NCBI GenBank assembly: GCA_947374445.1
Contig: CANCBY010000088.1
Span: 1 to 9,532 of the forward strand
DNA length: 9,532 nt
From: Pseudobdellovibrionaceae bacterium
Lineage (GTDB): Bacteria > Bdellovibrionota > Bdellovibrionia > Bdellovibrionales > Bdellovibrionaceae
Direction: 5' to 3'
Under the pieces are notes generated by a model that saw only the letters and a list, made by a program, of their open reading frames with translations, did not search any database and had not been told where the DNA came from. The position numbers and the translations under genes are program-made. Below, one piece after another: positions 1 to 5,883 of this stretch (within the stretch, counting starts at the first letter, position 1; the number at the start of each line of letters is the position of its first letter).

Positions 1-380
1 GCCTGTACAACAGGAGCTAAAACCAATTGTGCGACACGCTCACCAGGCTGAATAACAAAAGTCTCAGAGCCTAAGTTAATCAAAATAATTTTCACTTCGC
101 CTCTGTAATCGGCATCAATCGTTCCGGGAGTATTTAACACGGTCAAACCATGCTTTGCTGCAAGGCCACTGCGAGGGCGAGCTTGAATTTCAAAGCCAGC
201 TGGAATCTCAAAGCTCAGAGCTGTTGGGATCATCACCTTAGCACCGGGCGCTAACGAGATCGCTTCGCTCAATTGTGCTCGCACATCAAAGCCACTCGCT
301 AAAGTGGACTGGTAGCTCGGGCTCTCGCCCTTATAGTGAGAAAGTTTTTGTATTTTAATTCCAACTTTATTTATCGCCAT
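1..380 (-). CDS. dut: dUTP diphosphatase (dUTPase), 3' end beyond window
   Basis: Trimeric dUTPase hydrolyses dUTP to dUMP and pyrophosphate in the cytoplasm, keeping uracil out of DNA and supplying dUMP for thymidylate synthesis. I translated the frame from the ATG at 378-380; 126 full codons are visible. Four of the five family motifs are present: motif 1 ASGFDVRA (residues 28-35), motif 2 RPRSGLAAKHG (68-78), motif 3 NTPGTIDADYRGEVK (83-97, with the catalytic-type Asp89 and substrate-binding Tyr92) and motif 4 QPGERVAQLVLAPV (111-124). The glycine-rich C-terminal motif 5 should lie just past the window edge, since the family is usually about 145-155 residues. A GGGAG ribosome binding site precedes the ATG by 5 bases. 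The gene starts 39 bases after the M16 peptidase stop codon, with no terminator seen between them, so cotranscription is likely. Identity is near certain from the motifs. Confidence 0.97.
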   Translation of the reverse strand, partial: MAINKVGIKIQKLSHYKGESPSYQSTLASGFDVRAQLSEAISLAPGAKVMIPTALSFEIPAGFEIQARPRSGLAAKHGLTVLNTPGTIDADYRGEVKIILINLGSETFVIQPGERVAQLVLAPVVQ

Positions 381-419
381 AACTGCTCCCTGCTATCCAA
401 ACTAAGCATATTACAAAAT

Positions 420-1685
420 CTACAATTTCAACTCTTTCAAATATTGCTCAAACTTCGAGGCCTGCCCGCCCATCAAAAGCCAGCCAGCATCCTGCAAGTT
501 CAAGTATCGCTCCATAAACTCATTCACAGATTTCACAGTTACTTCTTTGATCTCTTCAACAATAGCTTCAACCGGCTTGTACTTTTCGAAAACCATTTCG
601 TTAACACCCACTGATGTCATGCGATTTTCGATGTCATCAGAACCCAGCAAAATTCCGCCAATGACTTGAGTTTTAAACATCTCAAGCTCATTTTCAGTAA
701 CTCCGGTTTTGCGCACGCGCCGAATCTCACTCACCAAAGATCTGATAACGGCCTTCATATTTTTAGGCTCACAAGCGGCGTAGATATTAATGATTCCAAA
801 GTCTTCAAAGGTATTCAGGCTTGAATAGATCGTGTAAACCAAGCCGCGCTTTTCGCGAATACTTTGATAAAGCTTAGATGTCATTCCACCACCCAAGAGC
901 GTGTTCACCACAAAAGCTTCAAAGCGGTACTTGTCACGAAAGCTCGAGCACGGAAGCCCCACAAGCAAATGCAACTGCTCGGCTTCTTTTTCAACAACAG
1001 CGCGAATAGCCTTGTGACCCGGGCGACGTCTGGTTTTTTTAAAGCGGCGTTTTTTCTTCGAAGCCAAAAACTCTTGCAATCCATCCGCCAGCTCTTGATG
1101 ATCCACGCAACCAGCAGCGCTCAAAATAATATTTGAGCCAGAGTATCGCTCACGGTAATAGCTATGAATTTGCTTCAAGGTCATGGCCGAGATAGATTTC
1201 TCTTCGCCCAAGATCGGCTTCGCCAGTGGGCTCTTGCCTAATGTCTTTTCAAAATAGATGTCATAGATAAGCTCTTCAAGATTGTCCTCTCCCATTGCAA
1301 TCTCTTGCAAGATCACAGACTTTTCGACGACGAAGTCCTCACGAGAGATCTCCATATTTGCGACTAAGTCACAAAGGATCTCAAGCCCCTTTTTCCAATG
1401 ATCTTTTAAAACAATGGCGTGATAGCAGGTGTACTCACGAGTGGTGTAGGCATTGAGCTCACCGCCCAAAGATTCTAGCGCCTTCGCAATTTGAAAGGCA
1501 CTGCGAGTTTTAGTGCCTTTAAAAACCAGATGTTCGACAAAGTGAGAAATGCCTGCGTCTTTTTCGCTCTCATCTCTGGTTCCGGTTAAAACCCAGAGTC
1601 CCAGAGCAACAGCACGTGACTGCGGGTGGAGTTCACTCACCACCCGTATTCCGTTTTTTAATTCTGATTTTTTAAAATGAATCAA
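420..1685 (-). CDS. M16 family zinc metallopeptidase (processing-peptidase-like)
   Basis: This 421-residue protein is a single-chain M16B-type peptidase, related to mitochondrial processing peptidase beta and to bacterial YmxG/MlpA-like proteins. The inverted zinc motif HFVEH is at residues 48-52, with the third ligand Glu128 in the ILQEIAMGEDN stretch, 76 residues after His52 as the family expects. The N-terminal half therefore looks catalytic. The C-terminal half carries GGGMTSKLYQSIREKRGLVY (265-284), including the conserved Arg280/Tyr284 pair. No signal peptide is seen, so it is probably cytoplasmic. The start is TTG: an in-frame TGA lies four codons upstream, no ATG or GTG intervenes, and AAAGG sits 5 bases before it. 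A very basic patch (residues 210-222) marks the link between halves. The gene follows pnp by 54 bases and precedes dut. Its substrate cannot be told from sequence. Confidence 0.95.
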   Translation of the reverse strand: MIHFKKSELKNGIRVVSELHPQSRAVALGLWVLTGTRDESEKDAGISHFVEHLVFKGTKTRSAFQIAKALESLGGELNAYTTREYTCYHAIVLKDHWKKGLEILCDLVANMEISREDFVVEKSVILQEIAMGEDNLEELIYDIYFEKTLGKSPLAKPILGEEKSISAMTLKQIHSYYRERYSGSNIILSAAGCVDHQELADGLQEFLASKKKRRFKKTRRRPGHKAIRAVVEKEAEQLHLLVGLPCSSFRDKYRFEAFVVNTLLGGGMTSKLYQSIREKRGLVYTIYSSLNTFEDFGIINIYAACEPKNMKAVIRSLVSEIRRVRKTGVTENELEMFKTQVIGGILLGSDDIENRMTSVGVNEMVFEKYKPVEAIVEEIKEVTVKSVNEFMERYLNLQDAGWLLMGGQASKFEQYLKELKL

Positions 1686-1690
1686 ATTGA

Positions 1691-1696
1691 CCTTTC
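1691..1696 (-). promoter_or_regulatory. Ribosome binding site fixing the TTG start of the M16 peptidase
   Basis: On the minus strand GAAAGG lies 5 bases before the TTG at 1683-1685. In this frame a TGA stop occurs at 1695-1697, overlapping the site, and only AAG, GTC and AAT codons separate it from TTG. The TTG is therefore the first plausible start, apart from the much rarer ATT that follows it. Confidence 0.75.
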
Positions 1697-1698
1697 AG

Positions 1699-1717
1699 CT
1701 CTGGTTCAAGACCAGAG
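1699..1717 (-). promoter_or_regulatory. Intercistronic hairpin between pnp and the M16 gene
   Basis: A perfect 7-bp inverted repeat (CTCTGGT / ACCAGAG) with a 5-base loop sits in the 54-base spacer, ending 2 bases before the GAAAGG ribosome binding site. No U-run follows on the minus strand, so it is not an intrinsic terminator. It could be an mRNA processing or stabilising stem, or could affect ribosome access to the peptidase message. The role is inferred; only the base pairing is seen. Confidence 0.5.
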
Positions 1718-1739
1718 ACTGGTAAGCCTTACTCGACAA

Positions 1740-3845
1740 TCAATGAGCCGGCTTGTCTAGTAAAGCTTTGCGAGAAAGCTTCACACGTCCTGCACGATCC
1801 ACTTCCAAAACCTTCACGTCAATTTCATCACCTTCGCTCAAAACATCAGTCACTTGGCGAAGACGCTCGTGAGCGATCTCAGAGATATGCAACAAACCTT
1901 GAGTGCTTGGCAAAATCTCAACAAAAGCTCCAAAGTCAGTGATCTTCACAACTTTGCCCTTATAGGTTTTGCCAACTTCAGCTTCAGCACAGATATCAGC
2001 AATCATCGCCAAGGCTTTTTTAGTTGATTCAGGATCGCTTGAAGCTACGTGAATTGTTCCATCATCTTCGATTTCGATTTTGGCTCCAGAAGCTTCAGTG
2101 ATCGCGCGGATAACTTTACCGCCGGCACCGATAACTTCGCGGATTTTGTCTGGATGAATTTTGATAGTCTCAATTCGTGGAGCAAATTCAGAGATTTGAC
2201 CGCGAGGAGTCTTCATCACTTTTTCCATCTCAGTCAGGATATGATTTTTACCATCGCGAGCTTGGTTCAAAGCCTGCTCCATGACTGCAAAACTGACAGA
2301 GTCAATTTTGATATCCATTTGCAAAGCTGTGATTCCATCACGTGTTCCAGCCACTTTGAAATCCATGTCGCCCAAGTGATCTTCATCACCCAAGATGTCA
2401 GTCAAAACTGCAAAACGATCGCCCTCTTTAATAAGGCCCATCGCGATACCAGCCACATTGCCTTTAACAGGCACACCAGCATCGAGCAAAGACATCAAAC
2501 CAGAGCAAACGGTTCCCATTGAAGAAGAACCATTAGACTCCAAAACTTCAGACACAATACGGATCGTGTACGGAAATTTATCAAAGTCAGGAATGATTGG
2601 CTTCAAAGCGCGCTCAGCTAAATTTCCGTGACCAATTTCACGACGACCTTGTCCACCAAAACGTCCTGTCTCACCGACAGAGAATGGAGGGAAGTTGTAA
2701 TGCAATAAGAACTTCTTCTTTTGCATGCCATGAAGAGAATCAATCATCTGCTCGTCATCACCAGTTCCAAGAGTTGTAGTTCCCAAAACTTGAGTCTCAC
2801 CACGAGTGAACAAACCAGATCCGTGAACACGTGGCAAAATACCAACTTCGTTCGCAATAGGGCGAACAGTTTTTGTATCACGACCATCAATACGAACACC
2901 TGTGTCCAAAATCATCTCGCGAGAAATTTTGTACTTAAGGTCTTCAATAATAGTTGAAAGCTCTTTCTTACGAGTTGCTTGAAGTTTGTCGTTAGTGATT
3001 GGAGTCACAAGAGCAGCAATGGCCTCTGTCTTAGCCGCAGCATAAGCCGCATAACGCTCAGATTTTTCACGAGTCAAAAGAGCTTTTTTGATTTTTGCAG
3101 CTAACAAGCCTTCAGCTTGAGTTCTGAAGTCTGCATCGATCACAGCAGGAGTGAAAACACGTTTAGCTTTAGAGCCGAACTTCTCGCGAAGTTCATCTTG
3201 AGCATTCAAAAGTGGAAGCAAAGCTTGATGGCCAAATTTCAAAGCAGCCAAAGCATCTGCTTCAGTGATGAACTTTGTTTCGCCCTCGACCATCAAAAGA
3301 CCATTGCGAGTTCCCGCAACGATGATTTCCATGTCTGACTTTTCACGCTGTTGCGGCGTTGGATTGGCTACCAACTGGCCATCCACACGCCCCACCATCA
3401 CAGCCGCTGTTGGGCCACTGAATGGGATGTCGCTGATATGCAATGCTGCTGAAGATCCGATGGAAGCCAAAATCTCAATTGGAAAAGCTCCGTCAGCGCT
3501 CAATGTTGTCGCAACAACTTGAGTGTCATAGCGATAGCCTTCAGGAAAACATGGACGAATAGGTCGGTCGATCAATCGAGCTGTCAAAACAGCATCTGTT
3601 GTCGGCTTGCCTTCGCGTTTAAAATATCCACCGGGGATTTTACCAGTAGCGTAAAATTTTTCTTGGTATTCAACAGTGAGCGGAAAAAAATCAACGTCTT
3701 TCGGCTCTTTGTTTGAAACGGCGGTCACAAGTACGATGTTGTTACCGCAAGAAACCAAAACTGATCCATCAGCTTGTTTTGCCATTCGGCCTGTTTCGAT
3801 AGTGATTTGTTTGCCACCGACGGAAGTAGTTACTGTTGTCTTCAT
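1740..3845 (-). CDS. pnp: Polyribonucleotide nucleotidyltransferase (PNPase)
   Basis: PNPase degrades RNA 3' to 5' by phosphorolysis, releasing nucleoside diphosphates, and can add heteropolymeric tails in reverse. It works as a ring-shaped trimer and in many bacteria joins the degradosome. The 701-residue length is typical. Order of domains: RNase PH core 1 (about 1-215, with GGYFKREGKPT at 72-82), an all-helical linker (about 235-310), catalytic RNase PH core 2 (about 315-545), KH domain (about 555-620, GAGG loop at 573-576) and S1 domain (about 624-692, ITDFGAFVEI). Residues matching the E. coli catalytic set are present: Asp489, Asp495 and Lys497 in the DHLGDMDFK stretch. The ATG has an AAGGA site 9 bases upstream. 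The gene is separated from rpsO by a strong terminator, so it probably has its own promoter, and its leader holds a small hairpin around the ribosome binding site. Confidence 0.99.
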   Translation of the reverse strand: MKTTVTTSVGGKQITIETGRMAKQADGSVLVSCGNNIVLVTAVSNKEPKDVDFFPLTVEYQEKFYATGKIPGGYFKREGKPTTDAVLTARLIDRPIRPCFPEGYRYDTQVVATTLSADGAFPIEILASIGSSAALHISDIPFSGPTAAVMVGRVDGQLVANPTPQQREKSDMEIIVAGTRNGLLMVEGETKFITEADALAALKFGHQALLPLLNAQDELREKFGSKAKRVFTPAVIDADFRTQAEGLLAAKIKKALLTREKSERYAAYAAAKTEAIAALVTPITNDKLQATRKKELSTIIEDLKYKISREMILDTGVRIDGRDTKTVRPIANEVGILPRVHGSGLFTRGETQVLGTTTLGTGDDEQMIDSLHGMQKKKFLLHYNFPPFSVGETGRFGGQGRREIGHGNLAERALKPIIPDFDKFPYTIRIVSEVLESNGSSSMGTVCSGLMSLLDAGVPVKGNVAGIAMGLIKEGDRFAVLTDILGDEDHLGDMDFKVAGTRDGITALQMDIKIDSVSFAVMEQALNQARDGKNHILTEMEKVMKTPRGQISEFAPRIETIKIHPDKIREVIGAGGKVIRAITEASGAKIEIEDDGTIHVASSDPESTKKALAMIADICAEAEVGKTYKGKVVKITDFGAFVEILPSTQGLLHISEIAHERLRQVTDVLSEGDEIDVKVLEVDRAGRVKLSRKALLDKPAH

Positions 3846-3849
3846 TAGT

Positions 3850-3862
3850 TTGAATCCTTCAA
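3850..3862 (-). promoter_or_regulatory. pnp Shine-Dalgarno hairpin, CsrA-site-like
   Basis: On the minus strand the leader reads TTGAA-GGA-TTCAA: a 5-bp perfect stem with the three bases GGA as loop. The GGA is part of the AAGGA ribosome binding site of pnp. A GGA exposed in the loop of a short stem overlapping a Shine-Dalgarno is the classic layout of CsrA/RsmA binding sites, and E. coli pnp is known to be CsrA-repressed after leader processing. The stem is A/U-rich and short, so it may be weak; CsrA binding here is inference. Confidence 0.4.
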
Positions 3863-3895
3863 GGGGTGAATGAATAAAGAGGTGAAATATTCCAG

Positions 3896-3924
3896 ATTTA
3901 ATTTGAGCAAAGAGTGACTGAAAA
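3896..3924 (-). promoter_or_regulatory. Weak candidate promoter for pnp
   Basis: TTTTCA (3919-3924) and TTAAAT (3896-3901) are separated by 17 bases on the minus strand, each matching 4 of 6 bases of the sigma-70 consensus. The site lies just after the rpsO terminator and about 50 bases before the pnp ATG, where a promoter would be needed if the terminator is efficient. The region is AT-rich, so the match could be chance. Confidence 0.25.
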
Positions 3925-3931
3925 TTGACCG

Positions 3932-3966
3932 AAAAAAAAGACCTCGAAGTTTTGCTTCGAGGTCTT
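3932..3966 (-). terminator. Rho-independent terminator after rpsO
   Basis: On the minus strand a perfect 12-bp stem, AAGACCTCGAAG / CTTCGAGGTCTT (arms 3955-3966 and 3938-3949), closes a 5-base CAAAA loop and runs into eight consecutive T residues (3932-3939). The first arm starts 7 bases after the rpsO stop codon. The stem core is GC-rich and the U-tract is uninterrupted, so this is a textbook intrinsic terminator. The stem is also symmetrical on the plus strand, but there the T-run is absent, so it acts on minus-strand transcription only. Confidence 0.93.
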
Positions 3967-3973
3967 GATAAAA

Positions 3974-4243
3974 TTACTTACGGATATCCAACTCTTTAAT
4001 AAGAGTTTCGTATTTTCTAGCGTCAGTGCGCTTGAGGTAATCCAAAAGATTACGACGTTGATTTACACAAGTGATCAAACCACGACGGCTGTGAACATCC
4101 TTTTTGTGAACCAAGAAATGTTGAGTCAGTTCATTGATGCGTGCAGTAAGCAACGCTACTTGAACTTCTGAGCTTCCTGTATCGAGGTCGCCGCGACGGA
4201 ATTTTTTTACGATATCTGATCGTTGTGATTTTGTGACTGCCAT
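3974..4243 (-). CDS. rpsO: 30S ribosomal protein S15
   Basis: S15 is a primary 16S rRNA-binding protein that docks on the helix 20/21/22 junction and organises the platform of the 30S subunit; it also contributes to a bridge with the 50S subunit. The 89-residue product has the standard length and signature residues: DTGSSEVQVALLT (21-33), the HKKDVHSRRGL segment (46-56) that contacts rRNA, and NQRRNLLDYLKR (61-72). The ATG at 4241-4243 follows a perfect AGGAGGA site with 5-base spacing, as expected for a highly translated ribosomal protein. Upstream lie a good promoter and a foldable leader, and an intrinsic terminator follows immediately, so rpsO can be expressed as a short monocistronic transcript as well as by read-through from truB. 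S15 represses its own mRNA in several phyla using unrelated leader structures; that could apply here but is not shown. Confidence 0.99.
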   Translation of the reverse strand: MAVTKSQRSDIVKKFRRGDLDTGSSEVQVALLTARINELTQHFLVHKKDVHSRRGLITCVNQRRNLLDYLKRTDARKYETLIKELDIRK

Positions 4244-4336
4244 TAAAGTCCTCCTGAGTGTGACACGCTAAAAGCTATGTCGGTTTTTGTGGACCCCCTT
4301 TGTGCGTCATGGCTGTCGCAGAGGGAGTTTTTATGA
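4244..4336 (-). promoter_or_regulatory. rpsO 5' leader with two predicted hairpins
   Basis: Reading the minus strand, ACTCCC (4323-4328) can pair with GGGGGT (4293-4298) using one G-U pair, and inside it TGCG (4317-4320) pairs with CGCA (4303-4306) around a 10-base loop. Closer to the gene, GACA (4278-4281) pairs with TGTC (4262-4265), enclosing GCT/AGC with a TTT loop. This second hairpin ends 6 bases before the AGGAGGA site. CTCC of the first hairpin could alternatively pair with GGAG of that site. Structures were found by eye and no energies were calculated. A structured leader on rpsO fits S15 autoregulation, but I do not recognise a known S15 leader class. Confidence 0.35.
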
Positions 4337-4346
4337 ACCAAGGTTC
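4335..4346. repeat. Inverted repeat over the rpsO promoter -10/start region
   Basis: GAACC-AA-GGTTC is a 5+5 bp inverted repeat with a 2-base centre. It overlaps the candidate -10 box and the expected transcription start. It could be a small operator or a 5'-end hairpin in the transcript; at this size chance is quite possible. Confidence 0.3.
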
Positions 4347-4371
4347 TATCTCCCCTATCGATCGGGGTCAA
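4343..4371 (-). promoter_or_regulatory. Sigma-70-like promoter for rpsO
   Basis: On the minus strand TTGACC (4366-4371, 5 of 6 consensus bases) and TAGAAC (4343-4348, 4 of 6) are spaced by exactly 17 bases. It lies inside the 216-base truB-rpsO spacer and predicts a start near 4336 and a leader of about 93 bases before the rpsO ATG. It is the best promoter match I can see in any spacer of the window, and proteobacterial rpsO genes commonly have their own promoter in addition to operon read-through. Confidence 0.55.
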
Positions 4372-4380
4372 TAGGTGATT

Positions 4381-4443
4381 GCCATCTCTGAGATATATCA
4401 ATGAGATATTCATGGGGGGTTTTCACTAGTGGTTTTAGCCACT
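4381..4443. repeat. Short repeats and hairpin upstream of the rpsO promoter
   Basis: The distal half of the truB-rpsO spacer holds two copies of TGAGATAT (4389-4396 and 4402-4409, 13 bases apart), the palindrome GATATATC (4392-4399), the near-palindrome ATCTCTGAGAT (4384-4394), a run of six G (4414-4419), and a 5-bp hairpin AGTGG/CCACT (4428-4443). None has a U-tail on the minus strand. The repeats sit 18-38 bases upstream of the -35 box, where an activator might bind, but no known site is recognised. Confidence 0.3.
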
Positions 4444-4459
4444 TACAGCGAGCAAAAGC

Positions 4460-5377
4460 TCAGAGATTAAGAACTCGTCGAATAACAAAGCCTTTGGCCG
4501 GATCTAGGCCAATCAAAGCCAGCAAAAGCCCCGATTCTTGAGCAAAAATCTGAACAATCTGATCAATACCGGGCTTGAATGTCTGAATGAGCTGCACCCT
4601 TAGGTCATGGCTGATAGTTCCGTTCATCAGCAGCTTTTGATCGAGACCTTTTATCTTAACTTTTGGAACCTTTGGTAAAGCTCGGCCAATTTCGACAATT
4701 GAGCTGATTTTACCTAAGCCCTTCCATTGCGCTTCGATCTCTTCTAAAGGCAAAGCTTGCTCTAAGAAAAAGGGATCAGACCAAGTCCTTACTAGCGAGG
4801 TCATCATCGCTCCACAGCCCAAAGCCTGCCCCAGCTGATCGACCCAGGTGCGGATATAAGTGCCTTTGCTACAAGTCAGATCAAAGACAAAGTCGCCGCC
4901 GGTCTCTGCCGCAACGACTTCTTTTACATCCCAAAATTTCATGAGCTTTTGTGGCACTTCGATAGCTTCGTTGGCTCTGGCGTAATCGTAAAGTTTTTGC
5001 CCTTGGACTTTGATCGCAGAATAAATCGGAACAGGCCATTGAAATTCGCCCTGCTGCTGAAGCGCCTGGGCCAGAACCTCAGCGCGGCTTGAAGTCACAG
5101 GTTTTTCTTCTAAAACTTTTCCAGTGGAATCCAAAGTGTCCGTGCGAAACCCCAACCTAAATCCCACACGATAAGATTTGTCGCCCTCAAGAATATACTG
5201 ACTGAGTTTTGTCGCCTCACCGAGCAACAGAACCATAAGTCCCGAAGCCATCGGATCTAGAGTGCCCGTATGCCCCACCGACTTGGTGTTAAGAATACGA
5301 CGGACTTTTGCAACCACATCATGACTGGTAATACCTGCCGGTTTATTGACTAGAAGAAGTCCATGAAGAGTTGTCAT
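4460..5377 (-). CDS. truB: tRNA pseudouridine(55) synthase TruB
   Basis: TruB isomerises U55 in the T-loop of nearly all elongator tRNAs to pseudouridine and also acts as a tRNA-folding chaperone. The 305-residue protein has the catalytic motif GHTGTLDPMASG (35-46) with the nucleophile-type Asp41, the KSYR motif (67-70) with conserved Tyr69, VPIYSAIKVQGQKLYDYAR (116-134) and SKGTYIRTWVDQLG (170-183) with conserved Arg176. The remaining residues, from about 235, should form the small C-terminal PUA-like domain. Its ATG shares one base with the rbfA stop codon (TAATG), and the only purine-rich stretch upstream (GGATGA, 12 bases away) is poorly placed, so translation is probably coupled to rbfA. 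It is followed by the spacer with the rpsO promoter. No DHH phosphoesterase (nrnA) gene lies between rbfA and truB, unlike in many other lineages. Confidence 0.98.
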   Translation of the reverse strand: MTTLHGLLLVNKPAGITSHDVVAKVRRILNTKSVGHTGTLDPMASGLMVLLLGEATKLSQYILEGDKSYRVGFRLGFRTDTLDSTGKVLEEKPVTSSRAEVLAQALQQQGEFQWPVPIYSAIKVQGQKLYDYARANEAIEVPQKLMKFWDVKEVVAAETGGDFVFDLTCSKGTYIRTWVDQLGQALGCGAMMTSLVRTWSDPFFLEQALPLEEIEAQWKGLGKISSIVEIGRALPKVPKVKIKGLDQKLLMNGTISHDLRVQLIQTFKPGIDQIVQIFAQESGLLLALIGLDPAKGFVIRRVLNL

Positions 5378-5817
5378 TAATTATTAGAGTCATCCGAGCT
5401 GGAATCATCATCTGTGTTATCAGCCAACTTGAGATGGGGCTGAATTTTATGTTGAGCCACTCGCTCGGCCTCGAGGTCGTAAAGAATACGTTCGATCTTC
5501 AAAACATTTTCGGTGGCATCATCGAGATAAAAACTGAGCTTTGGACAAAATCGACTTTGCAAATGACGACCTAAATAATCTTGGATTTCAAAAGCTCGCT
5601 CTTTGAGACGCTCGAGCACATCTTCTCGAGAGTCATCTGCGCCTAAAATACTAATATAAACTTTGGCTGTTCTAAGATCACCCGGCATCTGCACGCGAGC
5701 GACCGTTACAAGTCCTGGCAACGGGGTTTTAAATCCGCTCACCAAATACGTGGCGATGGTCTGCTGGAGCTCGCGCTCCATTCTTTGCACTCTTCGGCCA
5801 TCACCCGTTTTTTTCAT
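5377..5817 (-). CDS. rbfA: 30S ribosome-binding factor RbfA
   Basis: RbfA binds the immature 30S subunit near 16S rRNA helix 44 and the helix 1 region, assists late maturation and is important for growth in the cold. The 146-residue product carries the KH-like fold pattern: the starting helix RRVQRMERELQQTIATYL (8-25), VTVARVQMPGDLRTAKVYISIL (37-58), and the closing RFCPKLSFYLDDA strand (89-101). After residue 130 comes a low-complexity acidic tail rich in Asp, Ser and Asn (DNTDDDSSSDDSNN), a variable feature at the C-terminus of the family. The ATG at 5815-5817 has GAGAAG 9 bases upstream. An ATG at 5823-5825 is in another frame and stops at once. The gene follows infB by 58 bases and overlaps truB by one base, so it belongs to the infB-rbfA-truB block. 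Confidence 0.97.
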   Translation of the reverse strand: MKKTGDGRRVQRMERELQQTIATYLVSGFKTPLPGLVTVARVQMPGDLRTAKVYISILGADDSREDVLERLKERAFEIQDYLGRHLQSRFCPKLSFYLDDATENVLKIERILYDLEAERVAQHKIQPHLKLADNTDDDSSSDDSNN

Positions 5818-5865
5818 CTTCGCATTCTTCTCAATCTATATAAACGTTCAACTAGGCAGTCAGCT

Positions 5866-5883
5866 ATGCATTCAATTATGCAT
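5866..5883 (-). repeat. Paired ATGCAT repeats at the infB 3' end
   Basis: ATGCAT occurs at 5866-5871 and 5878-5883 with 6 bases between. As each copy is self-complementary, the pair can form a 6-bp hairpin with a 6-base loop in the mRNA. The infB stop codon lies inside it. There is no U-tract, so it is not a terminator; it may only be a weak 3' stem or chance. Confidence 0.3.

Noticed and set aside
319..330. GGGC-GAGA-GCCC hairpin with a GNRA-type loop inside dut codons 17-21.
   Set aside because: A 4-bp stem within coding sequence is easily explained by chance and codon use, and nothing else supports a regulatory role.
389..427. TTGAAA and TATGCT promoter-like boxes before dut.
   Set aside because: The spacing is 15 bases, the -10 match is weak, and the gene is already close behind the M16 peptidase, so a separate promoter is not needed.
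2049..2522. Plus-strand open frame of 157 codons opposite pnp.
   Set aside because: It lies wholly within a clearly coding PNPase gene, encodes a Phe/Ser/Asp-rich sequence with no domain, and has no operon context on that strand.
4243..4413. A 56-codon minus-strand ORF between truB and rpsO, starting ATG at 4411-4413 and ending TAATG over the rpsO start.
   Set aside because: Its ATG is preceded by six C residues with no ribosome binding site, the rpsO promoter lies inside it, the product resembles nothing I know, and an open frame of this length is not unlikely by chance. The stop/start overlap would be the only reason to revisit it.
4450..4461. GAGC-TTTT-GCTC hairpin at the truB stop as a terminator.
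   Set aside because: The stem is only 4 bp and no U-run follows on the minus strand. Read-through from truB to rpsO therefore seems possible.
5835..5863. CTGACT-N17-TATAGA promoter-like match before rbfA.
   Set aside because: Transcription would begin at about 5828, within or after the GAGAAG ribosome binding site (5827-5832), leaving rbfA without a leader; each box matches only 4 of 6 bases.
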